A stretch of 64,000 nt of DNA from Lytechinus pictus (Eukaryota > Echinodermata > Echinoidea > Temnopleuroida > Toxopneustidae): NCBI RefSeq assembly GCF_037042905.1, contig NC_087257.1, forward strand, positions 27,155,501 through 27,219,500, written 5' to 3'. This document shows positions 13,701 through 23,000 of this stretch, in pieces; the first letter of the stretch is position 1, and every line of letters starts with the position of its first letter. The notes under the pieces are model-generated. The model worked only from the letters and a program-made list of their open reading frames with translations, had not been told where the DNA came from and did not search any database. Made by a program: the position numbers and the translations under genes.

Positions 13701-14221
13701 CCATTCAGTCTGAATCTTTTATCGTACATGTAGTTACCAGGATGGCAAAGCCACCATGATAGTGAACAGAGCAGGCTTATGTCCTGATTCTTTATAAGTA
13801 AATGAGTTTCTTATTTCTACTCTTCATTGTAGCGACTCGCAGCCCTGTTTTGTTTTTTTTATCTATGTGCAAAGAATAATTCTCTTTGTCAAGATTGGAA
13901 GCTCTTGAGTTTGCCCTTGAGTTTTTTTCTTCCCCATATCCAAGATGTTCCCTTTGCCTTGAACAATGTACCTTCTGGTCATTGCATTTGATGAAAGCCC
14001 TTGGTGTTAGAACAACCAGAATCCTCATTAGGTTATTTCCTTTCTTATCTTTTCTCCTGTGTGGTCACTTCCAGTTAAAAGAAGAGCGGATGAGAGCAAG
14101 AGCTGCCCCGAACATCAAGCCCCCTGCTCGTAGGCAAGCCTTACCTCAGACAAGATCAGGATCATCGAGTGTTGGTAAAACAAAGCCCACCTCCTCAAGA
14201 TCTGGGAAACCTGGGAAATAG
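4782..14221 (+). CDS. FAM221A: FAM221A-like Cys/His-rich protein, 6 exons, 332 aa
   Basis: Coding exons are 4782-4858, 6833-7006, 11638-11828, 12231-12440, 13115-13314 and 14075-14221. Every intron is GT-AG and the phases add up to 333 codons including TAG. The protein starts MADRGYNLRF; residues 20-62 carry the family signature YLEYRRIVG, then TPEQYEEYKKKV and NRLFVSW. A Cys/His-rich core follows: C79, C81, H83 and H88; C105, C110 and C112; C128, C130, H132 and H137; C145, C150 and C152; C161 and C163. This spacing suggests metal binding. The conserved block AMGGLTGFSSLAEGYMRLDD spans exon 4, and the tail is basic and Ser-rich. The human protein is about 298 aa, so this copy is near full length. 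Biochemical function is unknown. The start is supported by alignment to the vertebrate N-terminus and by the X-box 72 bases upstream. Intron 2 is 4.6 kb because of a foldback element. Confidence 0.93.
4859..6832. other. FAM221A intron 1
   Basis: Non-coding. 4880-5860 shows no recognisable gene or repeat family; its short ORFs lack coding signature. 5864-6371 is a TIR element described separately. The remainder is plain AT-rich intron ending in a T-rich tract before the acceptor at 6831-6832. Confidence 0.7.
5864..6371. mobile_element. TIR element (MITE) in FAM221A intron 1
   Basis: The left end has GGGGACCTAAAGCTACGCAC and the right end has GTGCGTAGCTTTAGGACC followed by a second partial copy, CGCAGCTTTAGGACCCCC. 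A further internal copy, GGGGTCCTAAAGCTACGC, starts near 6063. There is no ORF. The inverted ends and lack of coding capacity indicate a MITE of about 0.5 kb. Confidence 0.6.
7259..11072. mobile_element. 3.8-kb foldback element of tandem units in FAM221A intron 2
   Basis: The ends are inverted: TAGTATCCC at 7259 and GGGATACTA at 11072, and 7285-7390 pairs with 10930-11040. Each arm is built of roughly 165-190-bp units containing CAAGGTCAAAGGTCAATGACC, a TATACCATATACGGTATAATGG palindrome-like block, CTCTGAGATGAAAAGG and GTTGGTGATC. GGTGATC recurs near 7465, 7648, 7833, 8020, 8200 and 8370 and is inverted near 10340, 10509, 10672 and 10850. The centre is near 9425, where 9150-9175 pairs with 9670-9705. 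No ORF is convincing. The element must be non-autonomous. Confidence 0.8.
11829..12230. other. FAM221A intron 3
   Basis: About 400 bp of AT-rich intron with GTAAGT donor and TTCATTCAG acceptor. Nothing further is recognisable. Confidence 0.7.
12441..13114. other. FAM221A intron 4, possible decayed foldback
   Basis: CCTTGTAAAGCC and GGTTTTACAAGG near 12633-12690 form a hairpin. AGCCTTGTTTTCATGGGGCTC near 12641 resembles the reverse complement of the sequence near 12970-12996, so an old inverted-repeat element is possible. No coding sequence is seen. Confidence 0.35.
13315..14074. other. FAM221A intron 5
   Basis: An AT-rich intron with an 11-base G tract at 13414-13424. An ORF running into exon 6 from 13886 is intron read-through and has no family similarity before 14075. 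Confidence 0.6.
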
Positions 14222-14392
14222 TTCTAGCGTTACCCAGTAGATCTGAGTGGTATTTCACTATATTAGAAGAACAAAAACAACAATGGCTGTTTCCTCCCAA
14301 TCTGGAAGACCTTAAGAAGTGAACTAGTTCTACCATCATTTAGGAGATGGCCAATCTGAGTGGTATTTCACCAAAACTAGTGGAACCAATAG

Positions 14393-14398
14393 AATAAA
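14393..14398 (+). terminator. Candidate FAM221A polyadenylation signal
   Basis: AATAAA lies 172 bases after the stop codon, a reasonable 3' UTR length. Use is inferred. Confidence 0.4.
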
Positions 14399-14571
14399 TG
14401 TCACTTCTTCAAGAGCGGGAAATTTCGGAAATCATCGTCCAGGGTGTGTTCTGAGTACAAGTTCACCAAACTGCAAGGATGATAGAACAAATGCCACTTC
14501 TTCAAGTACAGAATTGCCAGAATTGAAAGAAGAAAAGGTCACATGCTCAAGAAAACAATCTCTGAAATGGA

Positions 14572-14790
14572 TTATTTAATTATTATTATTATTTATTTGG
14601 CCATTAAAAAAAAAGATTACAATGTAAATACAAAATTACAATTTGAAATTTAATAATTAAAAATGAAAAGTAGAAATGAAAGCAAAGAAGAAAAGAGTAA
14701 GAAAATGGTTTTTCCATGGGCCAGGGCTCGCAAAAGTAAAATTCAATACTATTGCCCAGAGGCATGCGAGCCCTAAGTACAAGTACAAGC
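14572..14790 (-). mobile_element. Probable retroelement 3' end with hairpin
   Basis: Read on the - strand the segment ends in AATGGCCAAATAAATAATAA, typical of a non-LTR element 3' tail with a TAA-type repeat. Upstream of the tail, AGGGCTCGCA at 14723-14732 and TGCGAGCCCT at 14765-14774 form a 10-bp stem. No reverse transcriptase sequence remains. Confidence 0.4.
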
Positions 14791-15177
14791 GCTAGGGAGT
14801 TAGCAAGTTTTAGATTATGCAGGATTTTTTTTTTAAATCATTAGAATTTGAGTGTGCAATTTGTTTCAAATCTATCAAGGGTTGAGGCATAAATTGTTAC
14901 TGCTAGGAGTCAAGCTGAGCTTCATATATCCAAAAGGCTTTTACTTAATTGAATAAAATGCATCTCTGTGTACATCATTAATTAAATTAAAATTACTATG
15001 GAACCAAAATAAATTTCAGATATTAGATTTTAGTGATAAAACCCTCTTCTGGTAATTGACAGTACTTTTGAGTGCAAAAAAATGTGGACAAATTAAGGTT
15101 TGGACATTGCTATATATATATATTTTTTTTTTTTTAATTGGTCGATCTTTTTGTTAATGCTTCTTTTTTTTCTTTTT

Positions 15178-16183
15178 CATAGTTTTTATTGGGTTTTCAT
15201 AATTTTGTATAACAAACCACATATAATTAATACAAGTAATTTAAAATATAACAGAATAAATAAATAAGAAAAGAAAAAAAGCAGCATACACATTATTAGT
15301 TTACATTAGAAAAAGTACAGCTTATCAACAGATACTACTTGATAAACATGTAGTAAAAGCAGTCACTTTGTCTCTTCTAAGTATTCATCATCCCCTATAG
15401 TATAGTAAAGGCAAGAATGTAATAACAGAAGGATAAAAATCAGGTGATTCACCTATTATTAAAGATTAACAAAATTCCATCCTCAGAAGGCATATTAAGA
15501 TTTTCTTCAGTTACAAAAATTGATGATAGAATATCTTACAACTTAAATCTCCATTTCCGAAAATGGCTTGTATGTTAATTATTTTTCTTGGCAATATGAT
15601 ATTCAATATCCTTGTTAGAGGTCAAATATGCCTTATAACCGTCAAAAGTTGGTGGTTTGTTCTGAAATTTACAAATATAAATATAATACTTAAGCAAAAG
15701 AAACAAATATGTAAGGAATTTATCATCAATATAACCGGACATCTTTTCAAATTTTGAAACATTCTGTAAATCATGCTTTTTGGTTTCCTTAATAATAGCT
15801 TTCATAATTTCATCCCAAATAGGTTTCACAACAGGACATTCAATAAAAATATGTAAATAGGTTTCCGGGTCACTGTTACAAAAAGAACAATTAGGGGAGT
15901 CCTTCCTTTTAATTTTATACAAGAAATCATTGAAACTTATTGCTTTATGAAATAACTTGAAATAAAAAGAGCGCACACGTGTCATTATAGTGGACTTAAA
16001 GTTATTTACATGAACTTTCTCCCAATTGACCTCATCTGTGTTATGAAGATCATTCCAAAAAACTATACGTTTTTCTGGAACACATGGTTTAAGTAGAATA
16101 CTATATGCATATTTTGGAATTTTCTGAGTTCTCAGCAGTGTTACTCTGATTTCATCAAAAATTTCATTGCTATATATTTGCCT
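15178..16183 (-). pseudogene. 5'-truncated non-LTR retrotransposon (LINE) ORF2 C-terminus
   Basis: On the - strand a frame is open from 16183 to the stop at 15575, about 202 codons without an obvious start. It carries the zf-RVT-type motif seen downstream of the reverse transcriptase domain in LINE ORF2: RVRSFYFKLFH, then CSFCNSDPETYLHIFIECP and a Trp at PIWDEI. The Cys-X2-Cys ... His ... Cys spacing and the ET-x2-H core are characteristic. No reverse transcriptase or endonuclease domain lies upstream, so the copy is 5'-truncated, as is usual for LINEs. 15178-15574 would be its 3' UTR. It resembles L1/Tx1-type elements, but the clade is uncertain. The frame is intact, suggesting a fairly young insertion. 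Confidence 0.75.
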
Positions 16184-16580
16184 TTATTGTACAGTGCCCC
16201 TCTATTTTTACCCACAAATTTTTATCTCAATTGTTTATTTTTTACTGTTCTTGTTATAGTTTAATTGAACATTTCATCTAAGTGCTATCTAAGCACATGC
16301 ATTTCAATCTTTGAAATAAAAAATGCCCCGTCTCTCCAGATCTTTACATTTAGATGCATTATTATATGGAGTGCTATGAGGGAAAAAAGGATGCAGTTTA
16401 AAATTTACCTTCATGAAGAACATTTCAAAATTACCATGTTGAAATTATTAATATATATTGAATAATTGTGTTTTCATACCTTGTTAGGCATAAAGCAAAA
16501 AAAATGTGTCAAATTAGTGTTGCCAGAGTGCTGTATTGTGCAATTATAAGATTTAACTGCTTGCATATTATTCATCTATA

Positions 16581-18563
16581 CAGCGCGTCCCAAAAAAAAT
16601 GTCCCTCTTATATGGGGCTAAATTACTTCAAAAAATAAAAATTATTCTCCATGAAATGTATTTAACTAGGAAGCTCATCTCATGTTCTAACTTCTATAAA
16701 AATTTCATTGGTCTTGCTTCAGTGGTTTTGAATACACAGTCTATTATGTAAAAGTGGTGCTTTTCAGCCCATTCCAAGTTTGCATGCATGCAGCACTACT
16801 GTGTGTTCTGCACTTTCTAGCATATCAACCCCCTTTGACCATTCTGACCAAGGAATTCCCTGATCTGACCAGGGAAATCTCCATGATCTAACCAGGCTCA
16901 TCAAATCACAACTTTGAGCATGTTTAGAAGGGCAAAAACAATATTTGACAGCTCATTTCATGTTTGAAAATGGGAGATGCACAACGGGTTATGTCTGTTT
17001 CATGCCTAATTCATGCTTAATACTGCATTTTTTTGTTTTTATTGTTTTTTGTCTCACCTGCATAGCAGAGTGAGACTATAGGCGCCGCTTTTCCGACGGC
17101 GACGGCGACGGCGGCGTCAACACCAAATCTTAACCTGAGGTTAAGTTTTTGAAATGACAGCATAACTTAGAAAGTATATGGACCTAGTTCATGAAACTTG
17201 GCCATAAGGTTAATCAAGTATTACTGAACATCCTGCCTGAGTTTCATGTCACATGACCAAGGTCAAAGGTCATTTAGGGTCAATGAACTTAGACCATGTT
17301 GGGGGAATCAACATCAAAATCTTAACCTAAGGTTAAGTTTTTGAAATGTCATCATAACTTAGAAAATATATGGACCTAGTTCATGAAACTTATACATAAG
17401 GTTAATCAAGTATCACTGAACATCCTGCATGAGTTTCACGTCACATGACCAAGGTCAAAGGTCATTTAGGGTCAATGAACTTTGGCCGAATTGGGGGTAT
17501 CTGTTGAATTACCATCATAACTTTGAAAGTTTATGGATCTGATTCATGAAACTTGGACATAATAGTAATCAAGTATTACTGAACATCCTGTGCAAGTTTC
17601 AGGTCACATGATCAAGGTCAAAGGTCATTTAGGGTCAATGAACTTTGGCCAAATTGGGGTATTTGTTGAATTACAGCCATAAATTTGAAAGTGTGTTGGT
17701 CTAGTTCATAAAACTTGGACATAATAGTAATCAAGTATCACTGAACATCCTGTGCGAGTTTCAGGTCACATGATCAAGGTCAAAGGTCATGTAAGGTCAA
17801 AGAACATTGGCCACGTTGGGGGTATTTGTTGAATTGCCATCATATCTCTATAAGTGTATTGGTCTAGTTCATAAAACGTGGAAATAAGAGTAACCAAGTA
17901 TCACTGAACATCTTGTGCGAGTTATAGTAGTTTTCAAAATCAGCACTGCTGCTATATTGAATCGCGTGATGCAGGTGAGACGGCCAGAGGCATTCCACTT
18001 GTTTTAGTTAATAAGCTACTGTGGTCAAGTTAATTCAATGTAACTTTTTAAAAGAAAAAAAGTCAAAATTTTCTGTGGTAAAGTTCCTTTTTCGCAAAGG
18101 GTGTTTAACTTGCGGATTCCCCTTTATTTTTGAGCTTATTTTACTCATCCATCATTCACATTTTCTTTCAAGTTGGTGCACTGATTCCCCTTATCAATCA
18201 TCAAAAAAACTTTATTTTTTTATATTTCTTGCCCTTCTGAACATGCCCAAGTTTATAATTTGATGAGCCTGGATATGATTAGGGAAATGTCCCTGCTCAG
18301 ATCCTGGATGTAAAAATGGGGGTTAACATGCCATAGACAATGCAGATATGCATCAATGCTGCAAACTTGGAATGGGCTAAAATGCACCACTGTTACGTAA
18401 CAGAGTGTGTATTCAAAACCGCTGAAGCGAGACCAATGAAATTTTCATAGAAGTTAGATCATGAAATGAGCTTTCTACTCATGAACATTTATTTGAGAAT
18501 ACTACCACATTTTAGAATTAATTCAGTCCTATGTCAGAGGGACATTTTTTTTGGGACGCGCTG
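16581..18563. mobile_element. Mariner-like non-autonomous element with TA target duplication
   Basis: The termini are inverted: CAGCGCGTCCCAAAAAAAAT at 16581 and its complement ending GGGACGCGCTG at 18563. TA flanks both sides (16579-16580 and 18564-18565), as in Tc1/mariner transposition. Inner sequence is inverted too: CCCATTCCAAGTTTGCA near 16768 pairs with TGCAAACTTGGAATGGG near 18359. No transposase ORF is present. A separate repeat array (17051-17981) occupies the middle. Confidence 0.75.
17051..17981. repeat. Tandem array with direct-repeat AGGTCA motifs and its own inverted ends
   Basis: GTCTCACCTGCAT at 17051 and ATGCAGGTGAGAC ending at 17981 form 13-bp inverted ends. Between them lie about five units of roughly 155-190 bp, each with CATAACTT..., GTTCATGAAACTTGG, CACTGAACATCCTG, GACCAAGGTCAAAGGTCA and GGGTCAATGAAC. 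A (GGCGAC)-like CpG-rich stretch follows the left end at 17083-17117. There is no ORF. It appears to be an element nested in the mariner-like element. Confidence 0.7.
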
Positions 18564-18565
18564 TA

Positions 18566-19965
18566 TGTATATACATAAAGTAGACTTGCTTAGTGCAAGA
18601 TGTTTGATGTCTCATGTCTAGGCTTGAACATTGACATTTTATTCTTTTTGAATTTTAATAGTCATTTCTAAGTCTTTCATAGTAGCATTACTTGAATTGC
18701 CGTCCATTATTTATTCAATATTTGTGGTAATCCTTTTGATGAAGCTTCTTAATTAAATGCAAATATACATTTTTAAAATATGTATTATATCTTTATGCAA
18801 GTAATTAATGTGATACGCAAAATTTCATATTAAATCGCAATAATGATCAAATGTATCCTTGTGTTTTTTTTCTGTTATTTTGAGTTGGCCAGTATTAAGC
18901 TCTTATGTAACTCTGTAGCACAAACCTTGCCAAATCAATCACCAAATGACAATGACCAATTGAGATCATTGTTGCATGTACATTTTGTTCGAAACGCTGT
19001 CCTAAAACCAATCAAAATGTTTCTTTCATATATGCAGTCCAAAGCAAACCTTAGTGTTGAAAGACTCATAATTTGAAAAAAGGGGGCACAGAGAATGGCT
19101 TCATTTCTTGAGAATGTTCTGATTTGCAAAAATATGCTTCTGAAAAGGGTGAAATTGTCTTCACAAAGAATCTGACAAGCAATAACATGTGGCAAGTAAA
19201 TTTTTCACTTCCAAAAAGGGAGGGAATATATGGGTATGGTTCTGCATCTATGACCTATTATCAATTTTATTTGTGAAGTGTTGCATACAAATATTCTTAT
19301 TTATTCTGGGGGATAGTTTTCAAGTAGTATTAAACATTTTTATTAATAGTGCCTGAAACCATAAACTATAGCTTTGAAGAACTTTGAAGATGGCGTTTTT
19401 CAAAGTTCTTCAAAGCATACATAAAAAGTCTGGGGTTCGATCCTGGCCGTGGCACCTATACCTGTGAGCAAAGCATTTAATGTGCAATGCTCTTTTATCC
19501 TGCTTTCAAATAAATGGAAATGCTATAGGCATTATTGGTAACTTGGTGTGCACTTGTTTAAAAAAAAATAGTTCATGAGATATAATATGCTCAAAGTACA
19601 CGAAGGGGTCAATAGATCATATTGCATATTTTGTTTTATTGTTATTGCTTGTTTTTCTTCCTCTCCTTTCTTCTTCTTCTCCTCCTCCTTTTTCTTCTTC
19701 TTCTACTTCTAATTTTTTTCTTCTTCTATTCTTTCTTCTTCTGCTTTCTTCTTCGTCTAGCTTCTCCTTTTCCTTCTTCTAGCTTAATTCTCCTCCCTCC
19801 TTCTTCTCCTTCTCCTTTTTCCTTCTTCTTCTTCTTGATCTTCTTCCTCTTCTTCTGTTTTGACGGTGCTCTCATTCATGAAAATCATTTAATCATATCA
19901 CTTCAATATTTTTATTTTGTTATTTTTAGTAAGGCTTCATATTTTTAGGCCTTGTATTCACTCTG
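18566..19965. other. Intergenic region FAM221A-WDR75 (right part)
   Basis: AT-rich, no gene recognised. It contains a hairpin CTTTGAAGAACTTTGAAGATGG/CAAAGTTCTTCAAAG near 19372-19410, a SINE-like fragment with GGGGTTCGATCCTGGCC near 19433, and a TTC-rich microsatellite (19640-19860). Confidence 0.6.
19640..19860. repeat. Pyrimidine-rich (TTC/TCC)n microsatellite
   Basis: Long runs of CTTCTTCTTC with TCC variants. It yields a spurious Phe/Leu/Ser-rich ORF on the + strand. Confidence 0.85.
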
Positions 19966-19973
19966 CCCTTTTC
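19966..19973 (+). promoter_or_regulatory. Possible TCT-type initiator of WDR75
   Basis: CCCTTTTC matches the polypyrimidine (YYCTTTYY) initiator typical of ribosome-production genes and lies 48 bases before the WDR75 start codon. A second pyrimidine-rich site, CCCTCTTACG, follows at 19988. No TATA box is obvious. The motif is short, so this is tentative. Confidence 0.3.
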
Positions 19974-20020
19974 ATTTTTGACAAACGCCCTCTTACGACG
20001 CTGTACCGACAAGCAACAAA

Positions 20021-23000
20021 ATGGCAGCGACCATGAGTGGATCTGTTGCCGTGCGAGGTGGTGGAATTTTAACAAATCGACGGCCAGTTTTTACTTCAGA
20101 CAGCAAGTAAGCTTGTTTATATGTTAATAAGTTTGAACAATTGTCTATTTGATTGTTTTAAAAGGGATGATGTGCATGATGAGTGTGGCTAGTGCAGTGA
20201 TCTCGTGAGATAAATGAAAACACATGTGCGTACATAGTCCCATGCGCTGAAAATGGTGTCAGTTCTCACCAGCTTATTTATGGGCGTGCCATTGGCATTG
20301 CGCGAGAACCGTAAGGCGCACCAAGGTGACCAGATTTTACGAAATACGGGACAATCGACAAAAAAGACAAACAAAGGAGGATACACAGTGTTTAGACTTG
20401 TGAAAAAATATAAAGAATTGGAAGGGAAGGTGAACAAAAGAATGAAGGAGAGAAGGAAAGATGAAAGAAAAGAGATGAATTTAGAATAAAGGAAGAAAAA
20501 AATGAAGGGGAAAATGAAGAAAAGAATTAAAGAAAGTTAGAATAACGAAGGATGAAAGAAAGAATAATTAAGGGAGAAAAAGGTTTTCGTTATTCTTTGA
20601 ATTGATTATAAAAAGAATGAAAAAGAAAGGAAGGGAAGATGAACAGTAGAGGCGCACGGCCAATATGGGAGACTCTCTCCAATAGGGGAGACAATCTCCC
20701 ACATTGGAGACTTGCTTTGCAAAAGGACAAAAGAAACAACACCAACAAAAGCATGATTTTTACCACCCAAAATTTTGTCTCACTGAGGTCAGAAGCCCAT
20801 TTGTTTTGTGTGTGATTGACAACAAAAATCCTTATCAAAACAAAAGTAGACGGTGAAATTTTAAAATAGACGGTGAAAAGGGGTAATTTTTCATGAGGAA
20901 TCTGCTTATCACATTTTTATTTGCCGCCAAGGTAATCCTTTTGCAGCAAATGTAAACAAAGGAAATTGGTCTCCAAAACTGGAGATTGTCTCTGAAATTG
21001 GATACCCAAATTCTTTACAAAAGTCTCTGATATTGGAGATAATCTCCCACATTGGAGACAGTCTCCAATATTGGCCGTGCGCCTCTACTGATGAATAAAT
21101 GTGTGAAAGACAAAAAGGAGAGAAAGAAAAAGGGAAAGAAAGAATGAAGGAAAGAAAAATGTTTCCTTCATTCTTTGAAAGAAAGAAAGAAGAAAAACAT
21201 GAAGTGAGGGAAGGAAGGGAAAGAAAAAGAATATTAAAGGGAAAAGAATTAGAAGGAAAATTAAAATATGGAATGAAAGAAAGGAGGAAAGAGTGAAGAG
21301 AGGAGATAATGAAAAAAAAAAGAAAATAATGGAAGGAGAGCAAGAAGGAAAAGAAAAAGGAGAGGAAGGGAGAAGGAAGCAAAGAAAAGTTTAAATGAAG
21401 AAAAAAGGAAGGAAATAAAAAGAAATTTAATAAAGCAGGCAGGTAAGAGAAAGAAGGAGAGAAAGAAAAATGACCACAGAGAGAGAAAGGATCAGTAAAG
21501 AAAGATAGGAAATAAAGATAGATGGAACAAAAAAGGGCGAGCAGGAAGGATGAAGAAAAAAGGATAGAAAAGAAAGAGGAAAAAAGTTCGAACTTCAAGC
21601 AACAAAAACAATCCAATCATGTAGAGGTGTTGTGGCTTAGTGGCTAAGTCTTCGGACTTTGAACCACAAGGTCTGGAGTTCAAATCCCACCGCAGCACTA
21701 GCATCCTTTGGCAAGGTGTTTTTCTACATTTGCCACTCTCGTCTCGACACAGTTGTAGATGTGCCTACATTACCTTTTTAAAAGTTTGCAATACATTGAA
21801 GTGAAGCTTGCTAGATATATATTTTTTTTCCTAAATAGACTTGTATTTTGACCATTTTGTTTTTTCTTGTACCTGTACCTCCTCTCCACTATTTTCAAAC
21901 AAACTGCATTTACCTTCTAAGCAAACTCCTAACACTTTGCTTGTTCGTTTTGACGAGCATGCGCCTTGATACAGAGTGGATTTGGCACTTATGATATACA
22001 AAGTTACTGGTAAATTGTTACTTAAAAGCTACTTTATAGGGTATGCTTATCTTTGTGTAGGTCTACATTGTACCTCTCAGACTAAAACTTGTAATTCGTT
22101 TGTGGAAAATTGTTTTTCCTTTTCTCTTTGCAAGATTGGCGTTCATGGTAGTATGATAATGGCGAATGGTTCAGCATCCATTTTTACATCGACTGAAGAA
22201 CCTATCTGCAATCTCCTTCCACTCTGCTCGTTTAGCTATTGAAGAGTTGACATCTTTAAAAGCTTGTAAAATGTAAAATCTTTCCTGAATCCATTAAAGC
22301 ATGCAATTCGTTGATGGAGAAGTTTGCTCTTCTTTTTGCTAATCCGACCGGTATTTTAACCATTTTGTTTACCTGTCCTCCACTCTTTCCAATTGAACAT
22401 CCTTTACCTCCTGAACTAGAGTTGACTATCCCCTTGTATGAGTCTACTTAAAGTTGTCAATTCGTTTGGAGAAATTTGCATTTCTTCTTGCCTTCTCTAC
22501 TGGTATTTTGACCATTCCGTTCTGACTTCCTCTCCACTCCTCTTTCAAGAACAAACAATATAAGACACTTGAGAGAACACACCTTGTTTTTTCTTTATTA
22601 CACACACACACAGAATACTCTGAGGATTTTTTTTTTTTTTTTTTTTGGGGGGGGGAACTCATTGTTAAAACTCCTCCCTACTTTCCTCAAACTATGAGTG
22701 TTATGCTCATGAAGGGATGTGCGCTTGAGGTATAAAACAATTTTCCTGATTATATTCACTCTGGCGTTCATCTTTTCAGGTGTCTGCTGGTTTGCTCCGG
22801 GCACAGGGTTAAAATCATCAGCTGCTTGAGTGGAGAATGTATCAGAGAATTGACAGGTCATAGCTCAAATGTCACCGGAGTTCAGGTCAATCCATGGAAC
22901 AAACTTCAGGTGAGTGCTCTACATATTGGATGCTTGAGAATATAAGAGGATTGTTCTTTCTTTCTTGTACTTTTTCTCATAGAAAAGGGAAAATCACAGA

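Larger units (their letters stand above)
20107..22779. other. WDR75 intron 1
   Basis: 2.7 kb with a TIR element (20644-21090), polypurine tracts on both sides of it (about 20400-20640 and 21090-21600), a SINE fragment (21619-21785) and a T17-G9 homopolymer junction near 22630-22655. No coding exon is seen; the 235-aa - strand ORF is polypurine artefact. Confidence 0.7.

Noticed and set aside
13886..14221. 111-aa ORF as an alternative first exon or separate gene
   Set aside because: Only its 3' part from 14075 is FAM221A exon 6; the rest is intron with a TTCCAG acceptor between.
19622..19948. 108-aa Leu/Phe-rich ORF resembling a membrane protein
   Set aside because: It is read from a TTC/TCC microsatellite; not a real hydrophobic protein.
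20909..21616. 235-aa Phe/Ser/Leu-rich ORF on the - strand
   Set aside because: It is the complement of a polypurine tract plus a MITE; composition explains the open frame and no domain is present.
21619..21700. Possible tRNA gene
   Set aside because: A and B boxes are present but acceptor and anticodon stems do not pair and SINE body sequence follows directly.
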